Assembly: GCA_016291495.1 (NCBI GenBank)
Contig: JAEEXI010000012.1
Span: forward strand, 16,258 to 80,257
Source: Prevotella sp.
GTDB taxonomy: Bacteria; Bacteroidota; Bacteroidia; Bacteroidales; Bacteroidaceae
Length of the DNA stretch: 64,000 nt
Reading direction: 5' to 3'
Both the position numbers and the translations under genes were made by a program. Below are positions 9,746 through 18,731 of the stretch, one piece after another. The notes below the pieces were generated by a model that was given only the letters and a program-made list of their open reading frames with translations, was not told the origin of the DNA and ran no database searches. Positions within the stretch are counted from its first letter, which is position 1. Each line of letters opens with the position of its first letter.

Positions 9746-11116
9746 TTAGATTAGATTAATTTCCATCCACAGTATAGCAAGACCTATCAACCAACCGACA
9801 GCCACTTTAGGAGTAAGGTTCTTCAAATACCATCCTAAACGTACATGTTCCATCTTCATCAAAGCAAGACCACTAGTGGAACCGACACATAACAGACATC
9901 CACCAGCCGCTGTACAATAGGCGATAATCTTCCAGTATGTGCCATTGGCAGCCATGTCCCCTGTCTCCGCTATCGGATAGAGCATGATGTTACTGACAGC
10001 CACCGTAAAAGTGTCGATAAGGGAACTAAGAACACCTGCTCCCAAACCAATCAGCCAAACATTATGAATACTTTCATCAAACCAAATGGCAATATCCGAG
10101 AAGACACCTGTCTCTGTCACCACGCCCATGCCCATCATAATACCCATCACGAAGAGCATTTGCTGGATAGCACCATACTGCAAGGCCCGTGGAATACGTC
10201 GTTGTGCCATCTGGTCGGCATTCATCAATCGGCGATTGAAAGCCTCGTTGACAACCCACAATACACTCAATACACACAAGGCGCCTAAGAACGGAGCCAG
10301 TTTCGTGATATTATGGAAAGTAGGAATAAACCATAGTCCGCCAATACCAACAATCAACATCACAAAACGCTGCCAACGATTCAAACGAGTTTCATCACCA
10401 CGATAAGGAGAGGGATTCCATTCACAATCCAACCGCTCAGGCAACTGGTAGTTAATCAAGACCGTAGGAATCACCCAAGCTAGTAATGACGGTAGAGCGA
10501 GATAGGCAGAGAAATGAGTGGCTGTGACAGCACCGTCGCCCCACAATATCAACCCCGCCGGATCACCAATTACAGTAAAGCATCCACCACAGTTGGCTGC
10601 CAAAACGATAGCTGATCCTACCAACATACGCTGTCGACCACTCTGTACGATATTATGCATGATGACCAACATCATCGTTGTGGTGGTCAGATTATCAAGA
10701 TTGGCGGAAATGATATATGTGGCAATGCTGATGGTCCATAGCAATCGTTTGGAATTACGAGTTCGTATCCATTCCGTGATAAAATCAAAACAGCCGTTAT
10801 TATTCAGAATCTCGATAATCGACATAGTCGCCAACAAGAACATGACAATAGCGGCAGCCTTCCCCACATATTTTAAAAAGATATTTTCATAGATAAAATA
10901 CTTAACGGCATCACTCGTAGGCTGTGAACCTGCCAAATATTCGAAATAGTCATTAGGATGCTGTTCCATAACGAAATCCGTACCGTAACAAACATAGAAC
11001 ACCCATCCTGCAGTGCCCAAGAACATAGCAATTGCGGCCTTATTGACACCCGTCAGATGTCCTGTCGCAATAAGCAGGTAAGAGATGATCAGTAATAATA
11101 CGATGATAAGCGTCAT
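9746..11116 (-). CDS. nhaD: NhaD-type sodium/proton antiporter
   Basis: Inner membrane protein of 456 residues with about 12 hydrophobic segments. The motifs SANLDNLTTTTMM (residues about 138-150) and NCGGCFTVIGDPAGLILW (about 175-192) are those of NhaD antiporters in the ion transporter superfamily, where polar residues in broken helices bind the ion. Expected role is sodium export in exchange for protons. It is first of a pair with pfkA; the pairing has no obvious biochemical logic. A TATCTTTG element precedes it at 11144-11151. Confidence 0.88.
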   Translation of the reverse strand: MTLIIVLLLIISYLLIATGHLTGVNKAAIAMFLGTAGWVFYVCYGTDFVMEQHPNDYFEYLAGSQPTSDAVKYFIYENIFLKYVGKAAAIVMFLLATMSIIEILNNNGCFDFITEWIRTRNSKRLLWTISIATYIISANLDNLTTTTMMLVIMHNIVQSGRQRMLVGSAIVLAANCGGCFTVIGDPAGLILWGDGAVTATHFSAYLALPSLLAWVIPTVLINYQLPERLDCEWNPSPYRGDETRLNRWQRFVMLIVGIGGLWFIPTFHNITKLAPFLGALCVLSVLWVVNEAFNRRLMNADQMAQRRIPRALQYGAIQQMLFVMGIMMGMGVVTETGVFSDIAIWFDESIHNVWLIGLGAGVLSSLIDTFTVAVSNIMLYPIAETGDMAANGTYWKIIAYCTAAGGCLLCVGSTSGLALMKMEHVRLGWYLKNLTPKVAVGWLIGLAILWMEINLI

Positions 11117-11143
11117 GAGACATATTGTTTTGGTTTGCGACTA

Positions 11144-11151
11144 CAAAGATA
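11144..11151 (-). promoter_or_regulatory. Probable -7 element for nhaD-pfkA
   Basis: TATCTTTG on the minus strand, about 28 bases before the nhaD start. There is no TTTG at the ideal spacing; the nearest is only 12 bases upstream. Confidence 0.45.
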
Positions 11152-11192
11152 AAGATTTTTCGCCAAACAACAACGTTTTGATGGCATTTTTT

Positions 11193-11996
11193 TTAATACT
11201 CCAGCAATTCCATCGTAACATTCCCGTTCAAAGAAACAATCGTAGCCACCATATAGCAACTGGCAGCATCAGGAATACAGAGTATTGCATTAAAGTGAAA
11301 ACCACGGCTGTCAGCATGGTCAAATACCATATCACTCAAGATTGCCTTATTCAGGAAACTGTCTGGTACCCTCATGGCAAACATCTGTTTGACAAAGTTC
11401 TTCGAATACATACGGTTAGAATCTTTGAAAATGCTGACATGAATCAGATTGTCACAATAAGTATTCTCCACTTCCATCCCATCACCACTCAATTCACTCT
11501 TCGTAACCTTATGCTTGGTCGGATTAATAACGACATAACAATGATAACGCTGGTCTTCAAGAAAGACAACGGTATCTCTTTTCAATACATTATTCGATAT
11601 AAGGGGGTGCGATTTTTTCCGTTGTAAGAATACATCTGCATCAGAAGGTTCATCACTCTTCCTCAGTTTAACTACATCACCATTGGAATTCTCAAACCAG
11701 AAGATATGTTCTGTCTGCTTGATGACATGATATTTTGTCTGTGCGGTCCCCATCTCCAAAGTATCATCAACCATACGGAAATAAACAGGCATACTGGTAG
11801 AATCTGGATAATAGACAGAATCTCCCTTAACCTTGAAAATGACCGCATCTGACTCATCGTCTAACCAAATACCCTGTAGCAGTCTCTTTGCCTCTACACT
11901 TTCCTTGCGGTTAGAACCGCCAGAAGTCTTCTGATGACATCCAACCATCAGTAGCATAAAGGTCATGAAGAGAAATATAAAACGTATGTTCATCAA
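11193..11996 (-). CDS. Lipoprotein of unknown function (DUF4738-like)
   Basis: A 267-residue protein with a lipoprotein signal (residues 1-20, lipobox LMVGC, Cys20). A charged linker leads into a globular part with an early GIWLDDESDAVIFKVKGDSVYYPDS region, which resembles lipocalin-like lipoproteins of Bacteroidota. The second half (residues about 135-267) is a separate beta-rich domain. I associate it with DUF4738 from memory of that family's general form, with moderate doubt. It begins directly after the rfbC stop and is probably cotranscribed. Function unknown. Confidence 0.75.
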   Translation of the reverse strand: MMNIRFIFLFMTFMLLMVGCHQKTSGGSNRKESVEAKRLLQGIWLDDESDAVIFKVKGDSVYYPDSTSMPVYFRMVDDTLEMGTAQTKYHVIKQTEHIFWFENSNGDVVKLRKSDEPSDADVFLQRKKSHPLISNNVLKRDTVVFLEDQRYHCYVVINPTKHKVTKSELSGDGMEVENTYCDNLIHVSIFKDSNRMYSKNFVKQMFAMRVPDSFLNKAILSDMVFDHADSRGFHFNAILCIPDAASCYMVATIVSLNGNVTMELLEY

Positions 11997-12545
11997 TTAC
12001 TCAAACAATTCTGCATCTTTCATCAAAGGTTGTTTCAAGTCCTTCTCACTCGTAAGCACCTCGTCTGGATTAACTGGCCATTGAATATTTAAATCGGGAT
12101 CGTCCCAACGTATCCCTGCATCACATTGGGGAGCATAAGGATTGTCAACCTTATATGTAAATATAGCCTCATCACTCAATACGAGGAAGCCGTGGGCGAA
12201 ACCTCTGGGTATATAAAGTTGACGTTTGTTATCATCGCTCAACTCTACCATGACATGTTTCCCGAAAGTAGGACTACTCTTGCGGATATCCACCGCCACG
12301 TCTAAAACACGTCCCTTGATGACTCTCACTAATTTTGCCTGTGAGGCATCCCCTTTCTGGTAATGGAGCCCTCTCAGTACGCCCTTGCTGGACTTTGACT
12401 CATTATCCTGAATAAAACGCACGTTACCTATATGTTCCTCAAAATCAGTCTGTTTCCAAGCTTCAAAGAAGTATCCCCTCGAATCATTAAACACACGAGG
12501 CTCTATGATATAGACTCCTTCTATCTCTGTCTTTATGTATTCCAT
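11997..12545 (-). CDS. rfbC: dTDP-4-dehydrorhamnose 3,5-epimerase
   Basis: Third step of dTDP-L-rhamnose synthesis for surface polysaccharides. The 182-residue cupin has the family motifs RGYFFEAWK, FIQDNESKSSKGVLRGLHYQ (catalytic His in GLHYQ), VDIRKSSPTFGKHV and PRGFAHGFLVLSD. Length is typical. The other rml genes (A, B, D) are not nearby. A TACTTTTGC element lies at 12562-12570. Confidence 0.95.
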   Translation of the reverse strand: MEYIKTEIEGVYIIEPRVFNDSRGYFFEAWKQTDFEEHIGNVRFIQDNESKSSKGVLRGLHYQKGDASQAKLVRVIKGRVLDVAVDIRKSSPTFGKHVMVELSDDNKRQLYIPRGFAHGFLVLSDEAIFTYKVDNPYAPQCDAGIRWDDPDLNIQWPVNPDEVLTSEKDLKQPLMKDAELFE

Positions 12546-12561
12546 ATGCTTTTTATTCTCT

Positions 12562-12570
12562 GCAAAAGTA
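12562..12570 (-). promoter_or_regulatory. Probable -7 element for rfbC
   Basis: TACTTTTGC on the minus strand about 20 bases before the rfbC start. The upstream -33 element is weak. Confidence 0.5.
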
Positions 12571-12631
12571 ACAAAAAAGATTGGAAAACAAGAAGTTTTT
12601 TTATATTAATATGATTTAAAAATCTATTTTA

Positions 12632-12664
12632 TTTGTGCAATTCAAAAAAAGTCGCTATTTTTGC
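12632..12664 (+). promoter_or_regulatory. Promoter of the HU-like/SPOR gene, leaving no 5' leader
   Basis: TTTG (12632-12635), a 20-base spacer and TATTTTTGC (12656-12664) form a near-ideal promoter. The predicted first base is about 12669, which is also the first plausible start codon (GTG) of the gene, so the mRNA appears leaderless. Confidence 0.7.
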
Positions 12665-12668
12665 AGAC

Positions 12669-13721
12669 GTGTTTGAAATAGCAAAGCATCTTGAAATACT
12701 CCTTTTGAGTAATGATTGTGTGACAATACCTGAATTCGGAGGTTTTGTTGCACATTATCTTGCCTCTCGTATGGACGAGGCGGATGGTACCTTTCTGCCA
12801 CCGATGCGTACCATCGGATTCAATCCCCAACTCAAGATGAATGATTCTTTGCTTGTCCAATCATATGTTGAGGCTTATGACATCAGCTATCCTGAGGCAC
12901 TACGCAGAATAGAGCAAGAGGTCGAGCAAATCAAACGCCAGATTATGTACGAGGGATTTTGTACACTAGAAGGCATTGGAACGCTGACATCTAATGATGA
13001 AGGTAGTTTTCTTTTCGACCCACAGGAATCCGGAGTACTCACCCCCTCCCTTTATGGACTCAACTCTTTTGAATTCGCCATGTTGAAACCTCTGTCCGCG
13101 GCAAATGCAAAAACAGAGATTACTACTGTCGTCCAAGAACAGGAAAAGAAAGAGGAAGAAAAGGAAACTCTCCAAACGCCACTCCTTGACATTATTGAAG
13201 AGGAAGAAGAGCATGCCATTCAAATTAAGATGTCGTGGATTCGCAATACGGTAGCTATTGCCGCCGCTATTGTGTTGTTCTTCTTGATGACGACACCTGT
13301 GGCAAATAGTCGATTCAGTTCTCAGACTATGAGTGCCTTACAGCACAGTATTATCCAAAAACTGATACCCCAAGATACCAACATCCTGCCTCCTGTCCCT
13401 GTGGTGACTTCCAAGAAAGAATATGTAACGAAACAACCTGTCGCACCTGTGGACACTATCAAACACATTACCTCGTTAGAAGAGAAACCGTATTGTTTGG
13501 TTCTTGCCAGTCAGGTGAAACGTTCAAATGCAGAGCAGTTTACACGTATGCTTCAGGAGAAGGGATTCAAAGATACAGAAGTCTATGTCTACAAGAATGT
13601 CGTACGCGTTGTCTATGGTCACTTCAAGTCTGAGAGTGACGCCTATATTGAATTGCACAACCTCCGTTTTGAGGAAAACTTCGAAGAGGCTTGGGTCTAT
13701 AAAAGAAAGGTAGAGGGATGA
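12669..13721 (+). CDS. HU-like (CCDC81-type) domain protein with membrane helix and SPOR domain
   Basis: A 350-residue protein. The N-terminus (HLEILLLSNDCVTIPEFGGFVAH, and later GIGTLTSNDEGSFLFDP) is the HU-like CCDC81 prokaryotic domain pair. A Glu/Lys-rich linker leads to one membrane helix (residues about 192-208). The C-terminal 75 residues (PYCLVLASQVKRSNAEQF and YGHFKSESDAYIEL) are a SPOR domain, which binds denuded peptidoglycan at division sites. The open frame extends upstream to a TTG at 12633, but that TTG overlaps the -33 box; GTG at 12669 is preferred. The stop overlaps the next start (ATGA). Role in division or envelope is inferred. Confidence 0.82.
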   Translation: MFEIAKHLEILLLSNDCVTIPEFGGFVAHYLASRMDEADGTFLPPMRTIGFNPQLKMNDSLLVQSYVEAYDISYPEALRRIEQEVEQIKRQIMYEGFCTLEGIGTLTSNDEGSFLFDPQESGVLTPSLYGLNSFEFAMLKPLSAANAKTEITTVVQEQEKKEEEKETLQTPLLDIIEEEEEHAIQIKMSWIRNTVAIAAAIVLFFLMTTPVANSRFSSQTMSALQHSIIQKLIPQDTNILPPVPVVTSKKEYVTKQPVAPVDTIKHITSLEEKPYCLVLASQVKRSNAEQFTRMLQEKGFKDTEVYVYKNVVRVVYGHFKSESDAYIELHNLRFEENFEEAWVYKRKVEG

Positions 13722-14293
13722 AACGTGTAAGATGTCCAAAATGTGATTCCTATATCATCTTTGACGAGACCCAATACGAGCCTGGACAAGCACTTGTGTT
13801 CCAATGTAATGACTGCGGGAAACAGTTTGGAATCCGCATCGGTGTATCCAAATTAAGGGAGACTCAGAAAAAGGAGAATGAACTCAATAACGAGCAGTTA
13901 TCGAACCTTGATACTGAATGCGGAAGTATTGTCGTCATTGAGAATGTTTTTCATTTTAAACAGGAAATTCCCCTTCACATGGGCAACAATGTCATCGGAC
14001 GATACCAAAAGGGGAATTCCATCAATACCCCTTTCGAGACAGTAGACCCCAGTGTCGACCTCAACCACTGCACCATCCATGTCAGCCGTAACAAGCAAGG
14101 GCAATTACGCTACCTATTAAGCGACAATAATAGTAATACTGGGACATTCGTCGATAATGTGGAGTTGAAACCCCGTGAGCGTCGCTTAATAGAAGATGGT
14201 ACTCTCTTTACTATTGGCGCTACCAGCATCATTCTCAAAACAGCCCTTCTTGATACCTCTGATACTTGCGCTTGCGCCAGCGGTAATAAATAA
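13718..14293 (+). CDS. Zinc-ribbon and FHA domain protein
   Basis: A 191-residue protein without membrane helices. Residues 1-36 form a zinc ribbon with Cys6, Cys9, Cys30 and Cys33 (MJ0042-type finger). Residues about 70-175 form an FHA domain, a phosphothreonine reader, with GNNVIGRYQ, a LNHCTIHVSR strand equivalent to the usual SRxH motif, and DNNSNTGTFVDN matching NGTxVNG. It is translationally coupled to the HU-like/SPOR gene, so the two probably act together. Its 3' end overlaps the convergent membrane gene by 59 bases. Kinase partner unknown. Confidence 0.82.
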   Translation: MKRVRCPKCDSYIIFDETQYEPGQALVFQCNDCGKQFGIRIGVSKLRETQKKENELNNEQLSNLDTECGSIVVIENVFHFKQEIPLHMGNNVIGRYQKGNSINTPFETVDPSVDLNHCTIHVSRNKQGQLRYLLSDNNSNTGTFVDNVELKPRERRLIEDGTLFTIGATSIILKTALLDTSDTCACASGNK

Positions 14294-14720
14294 GCATTAC
14301 CACACCTATTATTAATGGGACAAGAGCGCATAAAGCAAAGAAAACGAAAAACGCTGCACCAATATTAACTCCTATAGCACCACGAGGTGCGAACTGAGGT
14401 TCGGCATAGAGAATGAGACTATCAGCAAGCGCATCTGCGAGGGTACTATCGCCTCGTGCCTGAGCTTCGTCAATGGCGGCTGCGATACGGTTATACTCTG
14501 CATTGAGATGGGCAGAATCCGCCTCATAAGCCTCCAATGCCTCTTGGTATTCCTTTGTAGAGGCAGTATATTCCGCTCTCAGTTCATCCAAATGTCTCTC
14601 ACCTTCAAAGATCATCGCGATACAAAAGATGATGAACAAAAAGCTACCTACTACCAGTAAGCAACCCAAGCCTTTCAGACAGCCGCCAGGTTTCTTAACC
14701 GGTCTAATGATTTCCTCCAT
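14235..14720 (-). CDS. Membrane protein with two helices and a coiled coil
   Basis: A 161-residue protein with membrane helices at about 19-40 and 119-145 and an Ala/Glu-rich helical segment between them (residues 42-105), predicted to lie outside the membrane. The C-terminus is basic (RWRKRKYQRYQ). I do not recognise a family. It overlaps the esterase gene upstream by 17 bases and ends convergent with the FHA gene. Function unknown; it appears to be the last gene of the purA-hisS transcript. Confidence 0.7.
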   Translation of the reverse strand: MEEIIRPVKKPGGCLKGLGCLLVVGSFLFIIFCIAMIFEGERHLDELRAEYTASTKEYQEALEAYEADSAHLNAEYNRIAAAIDEAQARGDSTLADALADSLILYAEPQFAPRGAIGVNIGAAFFVFFALCALVPLIIGVVMLIYYRWRKRKYQRYQEGLF

Positions 14721-15534
14721 TCTTCAAATAGTATTTATTCAATAACGGAATCTCATTTACCAAAGCCTCTGCCAACAATCCAGCCACAACATGTGCCCCA
14801 TATTTGTTATAATGTGTATTGTCTTGCTTGCCTTGGGGCTCACTGGGTTCTTCTCCAGGCAGGAACCACATGTGAAGTTTCTTGGAGCCTTCTCTGCCTA
14901 GACCTTGTTCAAGGTCATGGGTAATCTTATTGGCATCAACAAACAGACAATTCATTCGCTCCGCCACATCACGGGGAGCCTGTGCGTATAGTCCGTGCGT
15001 GTCAATTAGCGAATCCCCCTCTATCATCTTTACACCGTCTTTGAAGGTAGAGGTGCGAAGCAACTCATCATCAACAATCTCAGGAGCCTTCACCATGAAG
15101 TTACGGCGCACCACAGGGTTCATGATGACGGGAATACCGCCCCGTTCGCGGGTTTCCCTGACAAACTTAGCAAGATTGTAGTCAAATGTCGACCCAGGGT
15201 CCGTATGACGAGAAGGTTGTGCTTTCTCGTCATTATGTCCAAACTGTATGATGACATAGTCACCTGGCCTGATAAGCGTGAGAACCTTGTCCCACCGCCC
15301 CTCATCGATAAAACTCTTGGAAGAGCGGCCATTGACAGCATGATTATCTACCCGGATATAGTCGGAGTCAAAATAGTCCTGTAATGCCATTGCCCATCCT
15401 CGTTCCACCTTGCCGCCTGTCGTGTCTTTCTTGGCTGCCGTTGAGTCGCCAATCACGAAAACTGTGGTCAGATGAATCTCTTTCAAGGATGTTAGGGTCG
15501 TCAAGACCAATAAGGCAAGCAATATCTTTTTCAT
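14704..15534 (-). CDS. Rhamnogalacturonan acetylesterase-like SGNH hydrolase (CE12 type)
   Basis: Secreted serine esterase of 276 residues, expected to remove acetyl groups from pectin. A signal peptide covers residues 1-20. SGNH blocks are in order: [11 protein letters not shown] (Ser nucleophile), the NGRSSKSF block with Gly, IQFGHNDEK (Asn), and [10 protein letters not shown] (Asp-His pair). This arrangement is that of rhamnogalacturonan acetylesterases. It overlaps the hisS stop by four bases, an odd genomic setting for a polysaccharide enzyme. Confidence 0.87.
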   Translation of the reverse strand: MKKILLALLVLTTLTSLKEIHLTTVFVIGDSTAAKKDTTGGKVERGWAMALQDYFDSDYIRVDNHAVNGRSSKSFIDEGRWDKVLTLIRPGDYVIIQFGHNDEKAQPSRHTDPGSTFDYNLAKFVRETRERGGIPVIMNPVVRRNFMVKAPEIVDDELLRTSTFKDGVKMIEGDSLIDTHGLYAQAPRDVAERMNCLFVDANKITHDLEQGLGREGSKKLHMWFLPGEEPSEPQGKQDNTHYNKYGAHVVAGLLAEALVNEIPLLNKYYLKNGGNH

Positions 15535-16895
15535 TTGATAGCAACTATTAATTCCTCAGGGGTTAAGAGTTGTTGTTCTCCCGTCTCCATATTCTTCAAC
15601 GTAATCTTTCCTGCGTTCATCTCATTTTCTCCCGCAAGAGCGACATAGGGAATCTGCTTGGCATTGGCATAACTCATCTGCTTCTTCATTTTTGCAGAAT
15701 CAGGGAAAATTTCCGCACGAAGTCCGGATTGTCTCACCTTATTTATAATAGGAAGACAGTATGCCGTCTCACGCTCTCCAAAATTGATGAAGAGTACCTG
15801 CGTGACATTCATGGAGTCCTTGGGATAAAGATCGAGAGCATTCAGCACATCATAAATACGATCAGCACCAAATGAGATGCCCACACCACTCAATCCTGGC
15901 ATACCAAAGATGCCTGTCAGATTGTCATAGCGTCCACCACCCGTGATGCTACCTATCTCCACATCAAGTGCCTTCACCTCAAAGATTGCTCCTGTGTAAT
16001 AGTTTAAGCCACGAGCCAGCGTCAAATCAAGTTGAATCTCATTTTTTAGAGAAATCGGAGCATTCAGAGTATTCAAAATAAAACGACACTCCTCTACTCC
16101 TTTCAATCCTGTCTCGCTGTCTTTCAACACTTCAGCAATGGTTTGAAGCTTCTCCTCGTTAGTACCGCTAAGAGAAATGATAGGTTGCAACTTACTGATT
16201 TGCTCTTCTGTCAACCCATCCTCACGAAGTTCTGCATTCACGTTGTCAATACCGATCTTGTCAAGTTTATCGATAGCTACTGTGATGTCAACTATCTTAT
16301 CAGCAGCTCCAATCACCTCGGCAATTCCACTCAATATCTTACGATTGTTAATTTTAATCTGTACGCGAATGCCAAAGCGAGAGAATACGGTATCAATAAT
16401 CTGCATCAACTCCACCTCATTGAGCAATGAATCGGAGCCGACAACATCCGCATCACACTGATAGAACTCACGATAGCGCCCCTTCTGAGGACGATCGGCA
16501 CGCCAAACAGGTTGTATCTGATAGCGTTTGAAAGGCAACTGCAACTCCTCACGATGCATCACCACATAACGGGCAAAGGGAACCGTCAGGTCATAACGCA
16601 GTCCTTTTTCACAAAGTTGTGCCGCCATATGAAGGCTATTGCGTTCGCTGAGTTCTGCATCGCTTATCTTCGACAGGAAGTCTCCGCTGTTCAACACTTT
16701 GAACAAAAGTTTATCGCCCTCCTCTCCATACTTTCCCATCAAGGTCTGCAAGGTTTCCATCGCAGGTGTCTCTATCTGTTGGAAGCCATAAAGTGCATAG
16801 ACTTCACGGATTGTATTGAAGATGTAGTTGCGCTTCGCCATCTCTACAGGGCCGAAGTCGCGTGTACCTTTTGGAATACTTGGTTTCTGTGCCAT
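15531..16895 (-). CDS. hisS: Histidine-tRNA ligase
   Basis: Class II aminoacyl-tRNA synthetase of 454 residues. Visible are the start motif [16 protein letters not shown], motif 2 ([29 protein letters not shown]), the histidine motifs [14 protein letters not shown] and GGGRYDNL, and a C-terminal anticodon-binding domain ([10 protein letters not shown] onward). Starts directly after the purA stop. Confidence 0.97.
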   Translation of the reverse strand: MAQKPSIPKGTRDFGPVEMAKRNYIFNTIREVYALYGFQQIETPAMETLQTLMGKYGEEGDKLLFKVLNSGDFLSKISDAELSERNSLHMAAQLCEKGLRYDLTVPFARYVVMHREELQLPFKRYQIQPVWRADRPQKGRYREFYQCDADVVGSDSLLNEVELMQIIDTVFSRFGIRVQIKINNRKILSGIAEVIGAADKIVDITVAIDKLDKIGIDNVNAELREDGLTEEQISKLQPIISLSGTNEEKLQTIAEVLKDSETGLKGVEECRFILNTLNAPISLKNEIQLDLTLARGLNYYTGAIFEVKALDVEIGSITGGGRYDNLTGIFGMPGLSGVGISFGADRIYDVLNALDLYPKDSMNVTQVLFINFGERETAYCLPIINKVRQSGLRAEIFPDSAKMKKQMSYANAKQIPYVALAGENEMNAGKITLKNMETGEQQLLTPEELIVAIK

Positions 16896-18167
16896 TTATT
16901 TTCTTACAATTGTCTGGTCACGATCAGGACCGATAGAGATAATCTTAATAGGAGTCTCCAACTCTGCCTCCAAGAACTTGATATAATCTTTGAAAGCCTG
17001 TGGGAACTGCTCTTCACTGGTAAACTGCGTCATATCTGTCTTCCAGCCTGGCAGTTCCTTATAGATCGGTTCGATACCTTCCTCGATGTTATATGGGAAA
17101 TAGTCTATCTCGTTACCATTCTGTCTGTAAGCTACACAAGCCTTGATGGTGTCAAAATCATCGAGAACATCACTCTTCATCATAATCAACTGAGTGACAC
17201 CGTTCACCATGATAGAGTATTTCAAGGCTACGAGGTCTATCCAACCACAACGACGCTCACGACCTGTCACAGCACCATACTCATGACCCAAGTCACGGAT
17301 ACGCTTGCCTGTCTCGTCAAACAACTCTGTGGGGAAAGGTCCTGCACCAACGCGAGTGCAATAGGCCTTCATGATTCCATAGACATCTCCAATCTTATTC
17401 GGACCAATACCCAGGCCCGTACATGCTCCAGCACAGATAGTATTCGATGAAGTAACGAAAGGATAAGAGCCGAAATCGATATCCAGCATTGTACCCTGAG
17501 CTCCCTCACAAAGAACACTCTTACCGCTCTTCAACAGGTTATTAATCTCATGTTCTGAGTCAACGATGGGGAACTGACGCAAGTATTCAATACCTTCCAG
17601 CCATTTTTTCTCTACCTCCGCAATGTCGTAGTCGAAATTCAGAGACTTCAAAATAGCCTCATGACGAGCCTTTGCCTTAGCATATTTTTCTTCAAAGTTC
17701 TCGAGGATATCACCAACACGAAGACCGTTACGACTTACTTTATCCGTATATGTCGGGCCAATACCCTTTCCCGTAGTACCTACTTTATCTTTGCCTTTCT
17801 GAGCCTCATAGGCAGCATCCAGTACACGATGAGTAGGCATAATCAGATGAGCTTTCTTAGAGATATGCAGACGACTCTTTAATTCATGGCCACTGGCCTC
17901 CAAAGCTTTTGCTTCATCCATAAACAAGTCTGGAGCTAATACGACACCATTACCAATGATATTCACCTTTCCACCTTGGAAAATACCTGAAGGGATACTG
18001 CGAAGCACATACTTCTGCCCCTCAAATTCCAATGTGTGTCCAGCGTTAGGACCTCCTTGGAAGCGAGCTACGACATCATACTGCGGAGTCAACACGTCGA
18101 CTACCTTTCCTTTTCCTTCATCGCCCCACTGTAAACCAAGCAGGACATCTACTTTACCTTGATTCAT
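16896..18167 (-). CDS. purA: Adenylosuccinate synthetase
   Basis: Converts IMP and aspartate to adenylosuccinate using GTP. The 423-residue protein begins with the P-loop-like catalytic block LGLQWGDEGKGKVVD and has GPNAGHT, TTGKGIGPTYTDKVSRNG and the GTP-site region GAVTGRERRCGWID. Its start overlaps the fur stop by four bases, coupling purine synthesis to a metalloregulator gene. Confidence 0.97.
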   Translation of the reverse strand: MNQGKVDVLLGLQWGDEGKGKVVDVLTPQYDVVARFQGGPNAGHTLEFEGQKYVLRSIPSGIFQGGKVNIIGNGVVLAPDLFMDEAKALEASGHELKSRLHISKKAHLIMPTHRVLDAAYEAQKGKDKVGTTGKGIGPTYTDKVSRNGLRVGDILENFEEKYAKAKARHEAILKSLNFDYDIAEVEKKWLEGIEYLRQFPIVDSEHEINNLLKSGKSVLCEGAQGTMLDIDFGSYPFVTSSNTICAGACTGLGIGPNKIGDVYGIMKAYCTRVGAGPFPTELFDETGKRIRDLGHEYGAVTGRERRCGWIDLVALKYSIMVNGVTQLIMMKSDVLDDFDTIKACVAYRQNGNEIDYFPYNIEEGIEPIYKELPGWKTDMTQFTSEEQFPQAFKDYIKFLEAELETPIKIISIGPDRDQTIVRK

Positions 18168-18664
18168 TTGTTCTTTTTATTTTGAGTTTTCTGTTTTTTC
18201 TTCTGAGCCTTGATACGTGTTATCTTTGCCTGACACGTACTGCAAATACCATAGATATATAATGAGAAACCATCTTTACGGAAGCGTTTCAAGTGCATAT
18301 TGCTGATGGTCTCAGTAATCTGAGGAGCTTTTATCTCCGTTACTTTTCCACACATTGTACAAATCTGATGACTATGACTGTTGTTATCATAGCATGCTTC
18401 ATATTTTGTCTGCCCTTGAAAACGATGACGAATCACCAATCGCAGTTCCATAAACAGCTTTAGAGTGTTATAAAGTGTAGCACGACTGACAGGGAAGTTA
18501 TTCTCTTCTGACAGTTTCTCGCCTAACTCGTCAAGTGTAAAATGGCCATTGATATCATAGACAGCATCCAATATCGCATAACGCTCTGGCGTCTTACGAT
18601 GGTTGTTCATCTCTAGATAACTGGTCAATATCTGTCTGACGGTAGTCCTAACACTTTCTTTCAT
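18164..18664 (-). CDS. Fur-family metal or peroxide regulator
   Basis: DNA-binding regulator of 166 residues. It has the winged helix (residues about 20-80, GHFTLDELGEKLSEE and SRATLYNTLKLF), the Fur dimer-domain histidines (SHSHQICTMCGKV), and two CxxC pairs (CTMC and CSTC) for structural zinc. The C-terminus is very Lys-rich. An upstream in-frame ATG at 18694 would lie 5' of the predicted mRNA start, so ATG 18664 is preferred. Whether it senses iron, zinc or peroxide cannot be decided from the sequence. Confidence 0.88.
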   Translation of the reverse strand: MKESVRTTVRQILTSYLEMNNHRKTPERYAILDAVYDINGHFTLDELGEKLSEENNFPVSRATLYNTLKLFMELRLVIRHRFQGQTKYEACYDNNSHSHQICTMCGKVTEIKAPQITETISNMHLKRFRKDGFSLYIYGICSTCQAKITRIKAQKKKQKTQNKKNK

Positions 18665-18671
18665 CGAATCA

Positions 18672-18727
18672 ATAATGCCATAAAAACCGCACAAAATTAC
18701 AACATTTTATTTAGAATACGGCATTAT
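18672..18727 (-). promoter_or_regulatory. fur promoter flanked by inverted 8-base arms
   Basis: The minus strand has TAATTTTG (18692-18699) as the -7 element. The exact inverted arms ATAATGCC (18672-18679) and GGCATTAT (18720-18727) lie on either side, 40 bases apart. Such symmetric sites around a promoter suggest a regulator, possibly the Fur protein itself. Confidence 0.45.
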
Positions 18728-18731
18728 CAAT

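Noticed and set aside
16512..17450. Open frame of 312 codons on the plus strand opposite hisS and purA
   Set aside because: It spans the junction of two real genes on the other strand, which no real gene would do by chance with such motifs intact beneath it.
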